Shown: positions 1 through 7,650 of the stretch, one piece after another
Layout of the letters: each line of letters opens with the position of its first letter
How positions within the stretch are numbered: position 1 is the stretch's first letter
Source: CAVSIS01 sp963814875
GTDB lineage: Bacteria > Acidobacteriota > Thermoanaerobaculia > Thermoanaerobaculales > Sulfomarinibacteraceae
DNA length: 64,000 nucleotides
Assembly: GCA_963814875.1 (NCBI GenBank)
Contig: CAWFFJ010000015.1
Coordinates: 372,001 to 436,000, forward strand
Direction: 5' to 3'
Made by a program: the position numbers and the translations under genes
The notes under the pieces: generated by a model
What the model was told of the DNA's origin: nothing
The model's input: the letters and a program-made list of their open reading frames with translations, nothing else
Database searches by the model: none

Positions 1-1
1 A

Positions 2-139
2 GAGTGTGCTGGCTCAGCTGGAGTGAGTAGGCGACCGGCAATCGGCAGTCAAGGGCAGGCTCGCTCTGCTCACGGCCAGAGGCCGCCCCTGACAGCCGAC
101 TGCCGGTCGCCTTGCGGGCAGGTATGAGCCAGCACACTC
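2..139. repeat. large imperfect palindrome around start of four-helix gene
   Basis: Outer arms 2-14 and 127-139 are exact reverse complements (13 nt). Inner arms 31-60 and 81-110 match at about 25 of 30 positions. Positions 15-30 and 111-126 do not pair. The gene that follows starts inside the right arm, so the mRNA would begin in a stem. Function unknown; it resembles hairpin units found near 23S-intervening-sequence-type genes, which is inference. Confidence 0.7.
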
Positions 140-522
140 CCCCGTCCAGCCAGCCACGAACCTCCCGCCGCAGCCTGCCTCGGGGCCGGGCCAAGCTGGT
201 CGCCTTCGACCTCGCTGTCGAGCTTGCAGCCGCGATCGCCGAGCTGTCGCTGCCCCGCGGGCTCTCACATCTGCGGGACCACCTGGTTCGGGCCGCCGAC
301 AATACTGCGTTGAGGCTCTCTGAGGCCAGTGGGCGGACTCTGGGGAACCGGTATCAGCATCTGGAAGCGGCCTATGCAGAAAACCAGGAAGTGCAGAGCG
401 ATCTCGTCCTGATGCGAGCACGCGGTGTCGAGGTCCCCGGGGCGGTCCTCCATCACGCTGATCGCTTGGGCGGTCTGATCTACGGGCTACTGCGCGCGGA
501 GCTGCGGGCAGCAGACGGGTGA
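124..522 (+). CDS. four-helix bundle protein (23S rRNA IVS / S23-like)
   Basis: This small, wholly helical protein of about 132 residues has the pattern of the four-helix bundle family first seen encoded in intervening sequences of 23S rRNA (also related in fold to Avd accessory proteins). Visible signs are the N-terminal LVAFDLAVELAAAIAELSLPRG helix region, the RAADNTALRLSEASGR segment typical of the family ('...sNIAEG..r' position), and a C-terminal helix rich in Leu and Arg. ATG at 124 is taken; an in-frame TTG lies at 112. No rRNA is present here, so it is a stand-alone copy. The gene lies inside a palindrome and is followed by purB on the same strand. The biochemical role of stand-alone copies is not known. 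Confidence 0.75.
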   Translation: MSQHTPPSSQPRTSRRSLPRGRAKLVAFDLAVELAAAIAELSLPRGLSHLRDHLVRAADNTALRLSEASGRTLGNRYQHLEAAYAENQEVQSDLVLMRARGVEVPGAVLHHADRLGGLIYGLLRAELRAADG

Positions 523-581
523 GGGCCGATCCCGAAGTGGTGGCTTGGTGTCTTGGTGGTAGTCCTTCCGCGGCGGCCCGG

Positions 582-587
582 TATACT
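582..587 (+). promoter_or_regulatory. putative -10 box of purB
   Basis: TATACT preceded by G lies 15 nt before the purB ATG, with a GGAGG ribosome site between them (593-597). No convincing -35 is visible. Same GTATACT word as before rsgA. Confidence 0.4.
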
Positions 588-602
588 CCCGGCGGAGGCC
601 AC

Positions 603-2045
603 ATGAGCGACGCTCTCGACGGCTTCGACCACCCCCTTTCCGGGCGCTACGCATCGCCCGAGATGATCCGCCTGTTCTCGCCCCGCCACCGCTACACCGT
701 CTGGCGGAAGCTGTGGCTCGCGCTCGCCGAGGCCCAGTGCGCGCTCGGGGTCGCGATCCCCGACGAGGCCATCGAGCAGATGCGGGCGAGCCTGGTGGTC
801 GAGGCGGAGGACCTCGAACGGGTGCGTGAGTACGAGCGGCGAACCCGCCACGACGTCATGGCCCACCTGCTGGCGTTCGGCGATCGCGCCCCGGCGGCGA
901 GGCCGTGGCTGCACCTCGGCGCGACCTCGGCCTACATCGGCGACAACGCCGACCTGCTGATCGAGCGCGATGCCGTCGACCTGGTGATTCTCAGGCTGCT
1001 CGCGGTGATCTCCGCCCTCGCCGACTTCGCCGCCCGCTGGGCCGACGAGCCGACGCTCGGGATGACCCACTTCCAGCCCGCACAGCCGACCACGGTTGGC
1101 AAGCGCGCCTGCCTGTGGCTGTACGACCTCGTGCTCGACCTCGAGCGCCTGCGCTTCGAGCGCGACCGGCTCAAGCTGCGCGGGGTCAAGGGGACGGTCG
1201 GGACCCAGGCGAGCTTCCTCGAGCTGTTCGAAGGCGACCACACCAAGGTGCGCGAGCTCGACCGGCGGGTCGCCGCGTCGTTCGGCTTCTCCGGGACCTA
1301 CCCGGTCACCGGCCAGACCTCGCCGCGCAAGGTCGACGCCTTCCTGCTCGATGCGCTCTCGGGGATTGCCCAGTCGACCGCCAAGCTGGCCACCGACGTT
1401 CGCCTGCTCGCCCGGCTCAAGGAGCTGCGCGAGCCCCTCGCCGACGGCCAGGTAGGCTCGTCGGCAATGCCCTACAAGGCGAACCCGATGCGCTGCGAGC
1501 GGGTGACCTCGCTGGCACGCTGGCTGGTGGTCCTCGCCGCCAACCCTGCTCACACCGCCTCCGCTCAGTGGCTCGAGCGCAGCCTCGACGACTCGGCCAA
1601 CCGCCGCCTCGCCCTGCCCGAGGCCTTCCTCACCGCGGACGCCATCCTGCGCATCGTCCACAACGTCGTCGCCGGGCTGGTCGTGTTCCCCGCCATGGTG
1701 CGCCGCAACCTCGCCGAGGAGCTGCCGTTCATGGCCACCGAGGCGATCCTGATCGCGGCGGTCCGGCGAGGGGGCGACCGCCAGTCGATCCATGAGCGCC
1801 TGAGGGTCCACTCCCGGACGGCGGGCGAGCGGGTGCTCGGCGAGGGCGCGGACAACCCGTTCCTGGACCTGGTCGCGGCCGACCCCGAGATCCCGCTCGA
1901 GCGCGCCGAGCTCGCCGACCTCTTGGTCGGGGAGCGCTTCGTGGGGCGCGCCCCCGAGCAGGTCCGTGAGCTCCTCTCCGAGGTCGTGACGCCGATCCTG
2001 GAAGCGGCGGGCGAGCTGCCGCCGCCCGAGGACCTGGAGGTCTGA
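603..2045 (+). CDS. purB: adenylosuccinate lyase
   Basis: Cytosolic enzyme of purine synthesis that removes fumarate from SAICAR and from adenylosuccinate. The 480-residue length fits the family. The fumarase/aspartase superfamily signature is clear around residue 285 (GSSAMPYKANP followed by E), and the N-terminal PLSGRYAS...F segment and the TSAYIGDNAD loop are typical of PurB. ATG at 603 is chosen because GGAGG stands six bases before it; a reading frame open from 519 adds residues with no family match. The rlpA-like gene starts 13 bases after the stop, so the two may share a transcript. An antisense frame over the whole gene is a codon-bias shadow. Confidence 0.97.
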   Translation: MSDALDGFDHPLSGRYASPEMIRLFSPRHRYTVWRKLWLALAEAQCALGVAIPDEAIEQMRASLVVEAEDLERVREYERRTRHDVMAHLLAFGDRAPAARPWLHLGATSAYIGDNADLLIERDAVDLVILRLLAVISALADFAARWADEPTLGMTHFQPAQPTTVGKRACLWLYDLVLDLERLRFERDRLKLRGVKGTVGTQASFLELFEGDHTKVRELDRRVAASFGFSGTYPVTGQTSPRKVDAFLLDALSGIAQSTAKLATDVRLLARLKELREPLADGQVGSSAMPYKANPMRCERVTSLARWLVVLAANPAHTASAQWLERSLDDSANRRLALPEAFLTADAILRIVHNVVAGLVVFPAMVRRNLAEELPFMATEAILIAAVRRGGDRQSIHERLRVHSRTAGERVLGEGADNPFLDLVAADPEIPLERAELADLLVGERFVGRAPEQVRELLSEVVTPILEAAGELPPPEDLEV

Positions 2046-2058
2046 GCTGTCCGGCGCG

Positions 2059-2826
2059 ATGCGCGTGTCGAAGCTGCTCTGGGCCGGGGGCGCCGCGGTC
2101 CTGCTGCTGGCGGGCGCGTGCGCCCATCGCGACGGTCCGCCGGCCCGTGCCGCCACCACGGGCCCGGTTGCGGTGCCGGGCACCCGCGAACGCGGTCTCG
2201 CCTCGTGGTACGGCGAGCCCTACCACGGCCGCCGCACCTCCTCCGGCGAGGTCTACGACATGTACGGGGTCTCCGCCGCCCACCGGACGCTGCCGTTCGG
2301 GACGCTGGTCCGGGTCACCCGTCGCGACGACGACCGCTCGGTTGACGTAGTCGTCAACGACCGGGGGCCGTTCGTCAAGGGCCGCATCATCGACCTCAGC
2401 TACGGCGCCGCGCGCCGCATCGGGCTCGACCTCGACGGCATCGCGCCGGTCGAGGTCAAGGTGCTCGAGCCGGGCACGCGGGCGCCCACGGCGACACCGA
2501 CTCCCCTGTCGACTCCAGTCCCGGAGACGACGCCGGCCTCCCAGCCGCCGCCGCGTCACCCTCCGACCGCGGTCGAGCCGCCGGCCGGGGAGCTTCCGCC
2601 GACCGGCTGCTGGTGGGTCCAGGTCGGTGCCTTTGGAGAGATCGACAACGCCCGCCGCGCCCGCGAGCGGCTCACGGACGCCGGAGAACGGGCGGTGGTG
2701 ATGGAAGGCCCCCGTGGGCTCGAGAGGGTTCGAGTCGGCCCATTCGAGGACCATGCCGCCGCCGCGGCCGCACGCGAGCGCCTGCTCACCGACTGGCCCC
2801 AGGCGCAGGTCGTTCCCTGCGGCTAG
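2059..2826 (+). CDS. rlpA: RlpA-like lipoprotein with SPOR domain
   Basis: Predicted outer-membrane lipoprotein: a basic start, a hydrophobic stretch and the lipobox LAGAC near residue 21. Residues about 47-135 form the RlpA double-psi beta-barrel (GLASWYGEPYHGRRTSSGE, then VVVNDRGPFVKGRIIDLS). A Pro/Thr linker follows, and the last 75 residues are a SPOR domain (WVQVGAFGEIDNARRARERL), which binds denuded septal glycan. RlpA of Pseudomonas is a lytic transglycosylase that cleaves such glycan; that activity here is inferred from the family. It probably acts in daughter-cell separation. It directly follows purB. Confidence 0.93.
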   Translation: MRVSKLLWAGGAAVLLLAGACAHRDGPPARAATTGPVAVPGTRERGLASWYGEPYHGRRTSSGEVYDMYGVSAAHRTLPFGTLVRVTRRDDDRSVDVVVNDRGPFVKGRIIDLSYGAARRIGLDLDGIAPVEVKVLEPGTRAPTATPTPLSTPVPETTPASQPPPRHPPTAVEPPAGELPPTGCWWVQVGAFGEIDNARRARERLTDAGERAVVMEGPRGLERVRVGPFEDHAAAAAARERLLTDWPQAQVVPCG

Positions 2827-2827
2827 G

Positions 2828-2923
2828 AGCTTGCCGGGCAGAGGCCCCAGTGACTGTGAGGATGATTCGCTGCGCAGACGGTGGCCTCTGCCCAGCAGGC
2901 TCCTCTCTTGCGCTTCGCGCAAG
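2828..2923. repeat. intergenic hairpins after rlpA
   Basis: Arms 2828-2847 and 2882-2901 pair at 18 of 20 positions. A second hairpin has 7-bp perfect arms at 2907-2913 and 2917-2923 with a TTC loop. They lie between the convergent rlpA and arsC ends, so a bidirectional terminator role is plausible although T-runs are missing. The remaining bases up to 2998 show nothing else. Confidence 0.5.
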
Positions 2924-2998
2924 GGTAGGAACCCAGTTGACTCGTCGTGGACACGCGGGCGCCGAAGATCGGCGGGGTTGTCGTGCCGACGGTCGTTG

Positions 2999-3634
2999 CT
3001 ACTTGAGCCTTGCCGCGCATGACATCACCCACAGCATTTCGCGGGCGATGTGGGCACAGCTCGCGTCGTAGGCCGCGCCCTCCTGCGGGCTGCCGTCCGC
3101 GGACTTCGGGTCGACGTAGGGGAGCGCGATCCTAGCCGACGCGCCGGCGACCACCGGGCACGCCGCGTCCGCCTCCGAGCAGGTCATCACCGCGGCGAAG
3201 CCGTCGCGGGGTAGGCTCGGGTGATCCAGGGTCTTGGAGAACGCCTCGATCGGCGGCGCGCTCGGGTCGAACACGATACGGAAGTGAGGGTTGGGCGCGC
3301 CGTCCGCAATGGCGATTGCACAGCCCGCCCGGCGCAGCGCCGCGACCGCGTTCGGGTGGAAGGCGGTCGCCTCGGTACCCGCGGAGAAGACCTCGACGCC
3401 GTCGAGGCCGAAGCGGGCAGCGGCGGCCGCGGCCCACACCATCGCCAGTTGCGAACGGCGCGAATTGTGGGTGCAGACGACGACGAGGCGCGCCGCCTCG
3501 CCGTGCGCGCGCCGATCGCGGACGAATGCAGCGATGCGCTCGAGCAGCGCCCGACGCGCCGGGGGGATCTCCGCATCCTCGGCGTCGCGAGCCGCCAGGT
3601 ACGCGGCGGCTGGGGTGACCGGCCCGCAGCTCAT
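2999..3634 (-). CDS. arsC: arsenate reductase / LMW protein-tyrosine-phosphatase-like
   Basis: Cytosolic reductase of arsenate to arsenite of the low-molecular-weight phosphatase type. The P-loop CTHNSRR (CX5R) lies near residues 54-60. The Cys-rich C-terminal part (MTCSEADAACPVVAGA, then YVDPKSADG and IAREM) matches the longer variant that accompanies Acr3 pumps. Length 211. Its ATG overlaps the acr3 stop by four bases (ATGA), so it is translated with the pump. It could in principle be a true tyrosine phosphatase; the operon makes arsenate the likely substrate. Confidence 0.88.
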   Translation of the reverse strand: MSCGPVTPAAAYLAARDAEDAEIPPARRALLERIAAFVRDRRAHGEAARLVVVCTHNSRRSQLAMVWAAAAAARFGLDGVEVFSAGTEATAFHPNAVAALRRAGCAIAIADGAPNPHFRIVFDPSAPPIEAFSKTLDHPSLPRDGFAAVMTCSEADAACPVVAGASARIALPYVDPKSADGSPQEGAAYDASCAHIAREMLWVMSCAARLK

Positions 3635-4701
3635 GCCGCCGCCACGCCAGCGAACCAGCGCCGACGAAGGAAGAACGCGACGTTGACCAGCGCGATCAGC
3701 GCCGGGACCTCGACCAGGGGGCCGATGACGGCGGCGAACGCAACGCCCGAGTCGATGCCGAAGGTGGCGATGGCGACCGCGATGGCGAGCTCGAAGTTGT
3801 TCGAGGCGGCGGTGAAGCTCAGGGTCGCCGAGCGGGCGTAGTCCGCGCCGATCCTCTTCGCCATGGCGAACGAGGCCAGGAACATGACCACGAAGTAGAT
3901 CAGCAGCGGGATCGCGATCCGCACCACGTCCAGCGGGAGCTCGACGATGAACTCGCCCTTGAGAGAGAACATGACCACGATCGTGAACAGCAGCGCGACC
4001 AGGGTGATCGGGCTGATCATGGGGATGAACCGGGAGTGATACCAGGTCTTGCCCTTGAGCGCGATCAGGGTGAAGCGGGTAACGACGCCGGCCGCGAAGG
4101 GGATGCCGAGGTAGATGGCGACACTCTTGGCGATCTGGCCGATGGAGACGTGGACCTCGGCGCCGGAGAGTCCGAACAGCGGCGGCAGCACAGTGATGAA
4201 GACGTACGCGTAGACGGAGAAGAACAGCACCTGGAAGATCGAGTTGAAGGCGACCAGGCCGGCGCAGTACTCGGTGTCGCCTTCGGCCAGCTCGTTCCAC
4301 ACGATCACCATCGCGATGCAGCGCGCGAGGCCGATCATGATCAGGCCGACCATGTACTCGGGCTTGTCGGCCAGGAATGCGATCGCGAGCAGGAACATCA
4401 GGACCGGACCGACGACCCAGTTCTGGACCAGGGACAGGCCGAGCACCTTCCAGTCCCGGAACACCCGCCCGAGCTCCTCGTAGCGGACCTTGGCGAGCGG
4501 CGGGTACATCATCAGGATCAGGCCGATCGCGATCGGGACGTTGGTGGTCCCGACCGAGAAGCGGTTCCAGAAGCCGGCCACCGACGGCCACAGGGAGCCC
4601 CAAGCGACGCCCATGCCCATCGCGAGGAAGATCCACAGGGTCAGGTAGCGGTCGAGCAGGGAGAGCTTCCTGGCAACGCCTTCGTGTGCATTCACTCGCA
4701 T
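3631..4701 (-). CDS. acr3: Acr3-family arsenite efflux permease
   Basis: Inner-membrane arsenite carrier of about 356 residues with ten predicted membrane segments. The conserved cysteine of the family stands in the fourth segment (IGLARCIAMVIVWNELA), and the ASNNFELAIAVAIA segment near the C-terminus is also typical of Acr3. ATG at 4701 is chosen; it overlaps the end of arsR by 10 bases. An open frame continues upstream to 4923 but only reads arsR backwards in another frame. Middle gene of arsR-acr3-arsC: arsenate is reduced by the next gene product and arsenite is expelled here. Confidence 0.95.
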   Translation of the reverse strand: MRVNAHEGVARKLSLLDRYLTLWIFLAMGMGVAWGSLWPSVAGFWNRFSVGTTNVPIAIGLILMMYPPLAKVRYEELGRVFRDWKVLGLSLVQNWVVGPVLMFLLAIAFLADKPEYMVGLIMIGLARCIAMVIVWNELAEGDTEYCAGLVAFNSIFQVLFFSVYAYVFITVLPPLFGLSGAEVHVSIGQIAKSVAIYLGIPFAAGVVTRFTLIALKGKTWYHSRFIPMISPITLVALLFTIVVMFSLKGEFIVELPLDVVRIAIPLLIYFVVMFLASFAMAKRIGADYARSATLSFTAASNNFELAIAVAIATFGIDSGVAFAAVIGPLVEVPALIALVNVAFFLRRRWFAGVAAA

Positions 4702-5129
4702 CCTCCTGGTCCGTGTCGGTCGTGCTGGGCAACCGTGGTCGCTTTCGCCCTGGCCTTGGCTGCCTCGTAGCCCAGCCGGCACAAGTCCTCGACCGGGAGG
4801 CGGCGCAGCTCCTCCACCCTGCGGGCGTCCCCTGCGATCTCGGGGTCGCCGCCGAGAGCCCCGAGGGCGGTCGCGATCCACGGGGCCGCGGCCGGGTCTT
4901 CGGAGAGCGCGACGTAGACCCACCGCCCGTCCTTGCGCTCGCTGACCAGCCCCGCCCGCCTCAGCTCGCGCAGGTGGGTGGAAACCGTGGATTGGGCGAG
5001 GCCGAGCACCTCGGTGATCTGGCAGACGCAGAGCTCACCCGAGCGCAGCATGGCCAGGGTCCGCAGCCGCGCCGGATGGCCGAGTGCGCGGGTGATCGTC
5101 ACGGCGATGGCAACGCTCCGCTGAATCAT
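4692..5129 (-). CDS. arsR: ArsR-family metalloregulator (first)
   Basis: Winged-helix repressor released from DNA by arsenite or antimonite. The metal-binding ELCVCQ motif stands at the start of the recognition region, followed by VLGLAQSTVSTHLRELRRAGLV (helix-turn-helix) and the wing GRWVYVAL. The C-terminal extension is longer than in minimal ArsR. ATG at 5129 is preferred over 5171 because a perfect operator-like palindrome (5141-5152) lies between the two. First gene of the acr3-arsC operon; probably autoregulated. Confidence 0.9.
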   Translation of the reverse strand: MIQRSVAIAVTITRALGHPARLRTLAMLRSGELCVCQITEVLGLAQSTVSTHLRELRRAGLVSERKDGRWVYVALSEDPAAAPWIATALGALGGDPEIAGDARRVEELRRLPVEDLCRLGYEAAKARAKATTVAQHDRHGPGGCE

Positions 5130-5140
5130 ATCGTCAGATC

Positions 5141-5152
5141 GCGATATATCGC
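5141..5152 (-). promoter_or_regulatory. perfect palindrome, likely ArsR operator
   Basis: GCGATATATCGC reads the same on both strands. It sits 12 bases before the chosen arsR start and contains a TATATC that can serve as -10 box for the minus strand. Its AT-rich core stands out from the G+C-rich surroundings. Confidence 0.6.
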
Positions 5153-5185
5153 TTTCAACTGCGCCTGTCAACCACGGCGGACCGC

Positions 5186-5213
5186 TTGACAGCCGGCAGC
5201 ATTTGGCTATATT
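5186..5213 (+). promoter_or_regulatory. sigma-70-like promoter of second arsR
   Basis: TTGACA (5186-5191) and TATATT (5208-5213) are separated by 16 bases. The predicted start of RNA is within a few bases of the ATG at 5219, so the message is leaderless or nearly so. Confidence 0.6.
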
Positions 5214-5221
5214 GCCAAATG
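5200..5221 (+). promoter_or_regulatory. operator of second ArsR, site 1
   Basis: Inverted repeat CATTTGGC-N6-GCCAAATG covers the -10 box and start codon. A related repeat recurs at 5583-5600 before the permease. Confidence 0.65.
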
Positions 5222-5560
5222 ATGGCGGAACGACTTCGACTCGAGGGCGAGACCAGGGTCCACATGGAGGCTCGGGCGCAGGTGATGAAGGGTCTTGCCC
5301 ATCCCACCCGCCTGTTCATCGTCGACGAGCTCTCGCGCGGCGAGCGCTGCGTGTGCGAGCTGACCGAGATGATCGGCGCCGACGTGTCTACGGTCTCCAA
5401 GCACCTCGCGCTGCTCAAGCGGGCCGGGATCGTGATCGACGACCGCCGCGGCGCCCAGGTCTTCTACCGCCTGCGGGTGCCGTGCATCCTCAACTTCTTC
5501 GGCTGCGTCGAGGCGGTGCTCGAGGAGACGGGACGCGGCCGGCTGGTGCAGATCGGATGA
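5219..5560 (+). CDS. arsR: ArsR-family metalloregulator (second)
   Basis: A second, different ArsR repressor, divergent from the first. It carries the metal motif GERCVCELTEMIG and the helix-turn-helix VSTVSKHLALLKRAGIV, followed by the wing RRGAQVFYRL. Three extra C-terminal residues of interest, C-I-L-N-F-F-G-C, hold two more cysteines that could bind a trivalent arsenical. ATG 5219 or the adjacent ATG 5222 is the likely start; ATG 5264 is possible. It begins the arsP-arsE-arsF-arsG group and overlaps its own operator. Because the downstream genes handle organic arsenicals, its inducer may be one; this is inference. Confidence 0.9.
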   Translation: MMAERLRLEGETRVHMEARAQVMKGLAHPTRLFIVDELSRGERCVCELTEMIGADVSTVSKHLALLKRAGIVIDDRRGAQVFYRLRVPCILNFFGCVEAVLEETGRGRLVQIG

Positions 5561-5582
5561 GTGCGGTCCTTCTTTCTCGTTT

Positions 5583-5600
5583 ATTTGGCAAAATCGCCAA
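5583..5600 (+). promoter_or_regulatory. operator of second ArsR, site 2
   Basis: ATTTGGC-N4-TCGCCAA: the TTGGC...GCCAA inverted repeat of site 1 recurs between arsR and the permease gene. It suggests the same repressor controls a second start of transcription for arsP-E-F-G. Confidence 0.5.
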
Positions 5601-5633
5601 GATTGGCTCACCGCGACTCCTGGGGAGCGCGAG

Positions 5634-6938
5634 ATGATCGACTGGAAGACCGAGTGGAAGCCCCTGGCGTGGATGCTCGCGGCCTTCGCCGTCTTCTTCT
5701 GGCTGCCGGTTGGCTCGTCCCGTTTCGACGGCGCCGTCACCGAGGCCCTCGCCCTGACCCGCTGGTACGCGCGCGAGCACGTCCTGCTGTGCCTGGTGCC
5801 GGCCTTCTTCATCGCCGGCGCCATTGCCAGCTTCGTCAGCCAGGCCGCGGTCATGAAGTACCTCGGGCCTAGGGCGCCCAAGGCGTTGGCCTACGGGGTC
5901 GCCGCGGTCAGCGGAACGATCCTCGCGGTGTGCTCGTGCACCGTGCTGCCCCTCTTTGCCGGCATCCACACCATGGGTGCCGGGCTTGGACCGGCGACCG
6001 CGTTCCTCTACTCCGGCCCGGCGATCAACGTGCTCGCGGTCGTGCTCACCGCGAGCGTGCTGGGGCTCAAGCTCGGGGCTGCGAGGGCGGTCGGCGCGGT
6101 GCTGTTCGCGGTGGTCGTGGGGGCGCTCATGGCCGTGATCTTCGCCCGCTCGGAGCGGGCGCGGGTCGCCGCGGCGATGGCGCTGCCCGAGCCCGACGGG
6201 GTCCGGCCGCTCGGCCAGACCGCCGTCTTCTTCGCCGCCCAGGTCGCGATCCTGGTGTTCGCCAACTGGGCCCGTCCCGACGACCCGACCGGGCTCTGGT
6301 TCGCGATCTGGCGCGCCAAGTGGTGGCTGACCACGGCCGGCGCCGTCGGCTTGGGTGCGGTCCTGGTGCGCTGGTTCGCGTTGCCGTGGTGGAAAGCGGC
6401 GGCCGTCGCCGTGCCGACCGCCGCGCTCGCCCTCGCGTGGCCGCAGCACCCCGGGCTCGCGTTCACCGCCGGCGTGCTCGGGCTCTCGGTCGTGACGGCG
6501 ACCTCCGGGGGTGAGCTCGGCGAGTGGTTCGTTTCGAGTTGGGGCTACGCCAAGCAGATCCTGCCCCTGCTGCTCGGCGGCGTGCTGGTCGCCGGGCTGC
6601 TGCTCGGGCGGCCCGGCCACGAGGGGCTCATCCCCTCGGCGTGGGTGGCGACGGCGGTCGGCGGCAACGGCCTCGGCGCGACCCTGTTCGCCTCGGTCGC
6701 GGGCGCCCTGATGTACTTCGCGACCCTCACCGAGGTGCCGATCCTGCAGGGCCTCATCGGGGCGGGCATGGGACCCGGTCCGGCGCTCGCGCTGCTGCTC
6801 GCCGGTCCCGCCCTGTCGCTGCCCAACATGATCGTCATCGCCAGCGTCATCGGATGGCGGAAGACCTCGGTCTACGTCGGCCTGGTGGTGGCGATGGCCA
6901 CCGTCACCGGCATCATCTATGGAACGTTCATCGCATAG
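5634..6938 (+). CDS. arsP: ArsP/DUF318-type permease
   Basis: Integral membrane permease of 434 residues and about ten segments, of the ArsP (Pfam ArsP_1) family. The family mark is the stretch around residues 100-135 with CSCTVLPLFAGIHTMGAGLG followed by TAFLYSGPAINVLAV; a related half-repeat with GPALSLPNMIV occurs near residue 390. ArsP of Campylobacter exports trivalent organoarsenicals such as methyl-As(III) and reduced roxarsone. The gene lies behind an arsR and in front of arsE-F-G, which supports that role here. Close homologues are only annotated 'permease', so the substrate is inferred. Confidence 0.85.
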   Translation: MIDWKTEWKPLAWMLAAFAVFFWLPVGSSRFDGAVTEALALTRWYAREHVLLCLVPAFFIAGAIASFVSQAAVMKYLGPRAPKALAYGVAAVSGTILAVCSCTVLPLFAGIHTMGAGLGPATAFLYSGPAINVLAVVLTASVLGLKLGAARAVGAVLFAVVVGALMAVIFARSERARVAAAMALPEPDGVRPLGQTAVFFAAQVAILVFANWARPDDPTGLWFAIWRAKWWLTTAGAVGLGAVLVRWFALPWWKAAAVAVPTAALALAWPQHPGLAFTAGVLGLSVVTATSGGELGEWFVSSWGYAKQILPLLLGGVLVAGLLLGRPGHEGLIPSAWVATAVGGNGLGATLFASVAGALMYFATLTEVPILQGLIGAGMGPGPALALLLAGPALSLPNMIVIASVIGWRKTSVYVGLVVAMATVTGIIYGTFIA

Positions 6939-6948
6939 GAGATCGATC

Positions 6949-7182
6949 ATGAAGAAGCTCATGGTGCTCGGACCCGGGTGTCCGCGTTGCGAGAACCTGG
7001 CGCGGCTCGCCTGTGAGGCGGCGGACCAGCTCGGCATCGACTACGAACTGGAGAAGCTCACGGATATCAAGCAGTTCTTGAAGTACGGATTGATGTTGAC
7101 CCCGGGCCTGGTGGTCGACGGCGAGCTCAAGGTCCAGGGCAAGGTGCCGTCCATCGACGAGCTCAAGTCGATGCTGAGCTAG
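6949..7182 (+). CDS. arsE: small thioredoxin-like protein (ArsE-like)
   Basis: A 77-residue thioredoxin-fold protein with the redox pair CPRC at residues 9-12 and cis-Pro region LTPGLVVDG. ATG 6949 follows a GGAG site; an upstream frame to 6919 is ignored. Small proteins of this kind ('redox-active disulfide protein 2') occur beside ArsP-type permeases and, in Shewanella, as ArsE of the arsEFG operon, where ArsE and ArsF together reduce the nitro group of roxarsone. Order and spacing here match that operon. Confidence 0.82.
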   Translation: MKKLMVLGPGCPRCENLARLACEAADQLGIDYELEKLTDIKQFLKYGLMLTPGLVVDGELKVQGKVPSIDELKSMLS

Positions 7183-7191
7183 GGCGACGAG

Positions 7192-7650
7192 ATGCAACAC
7201 CGGTCCGCACTGTCGTCGCTTGTCATCCTCGCCGTTGCTCTCGCTCTGCATCCCTGCTCCGGCAGTGCCGACGAGCCCGAAGCGACCGTCGAAGCAGGTG
7301 CGCCCGTCCCGGCCAACGGAATCGTTGCCTTCTACTTTCACGGCAACGTCCGGTGTTCGACCTGCCGCACCCTCGAGGCCTACGCCGAGGAGGCTGTCAG
7401 CCGGGGCTTCGCGGACGAGCTCGCCACCGGCCGCCTGGCGTGGCGGGTGGTGAATATCGACCAGCCCGAGAACCGGCACTTCGTCAGGGACTTCGAGCTG
7501 GTCACCAAGTCCGTGGTGCTGGTCGAGTATCGCGACGGTCAGGTGACACGATACGAGAACCTCAAGCTCGTCTGGCAGCTGGTCCGCGACAAGGACGGGT
7601 TTCTCACCTACGTTCGTGACGCCACCCGCGAGTTCCTCGGGTCGACCTGA
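7192..7650 (+). CDS. arsF: ArsF-like nitroreductase subunit
   Basis: Exported thioredoxin-like protein of 152 residues with an N-terminal signal (cleavage near SGSADEP). The family motif is FYFHGNVRCSTCRTLE, whose CSTC pair gives the redox centre. In Shewanella putrefaciens ArsF works with ArsE to reduce nitro groups on aromatic arsenicals. It starts 9 bases after arsE, and its stop overlaps the arsG start by one base (TGATG), so the three genes form one translational unit. Without the context it would be called only a nitroreductase-family thioredoxin. Confidence 0.85.
   Translation: MQHRSALSSLVILAVALALHPCSGSADEPEATVEAGAPVPANGIVAFYFHGNVRCSTCRTLEAYAEEAVSRGFADELATGRLAWRVVNIDQPENRHFVRDFELVTKSVVLVEYRDGQVTRYENLKLVWQLVRDKDGFLTYVRDATREFLGST

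Noticed and set aside
480..2183. 567-codon minus-strand frame opposite purB
   Set aside because: Shadow frame; purB on the plus strand has full family signatures and a ribosome site.
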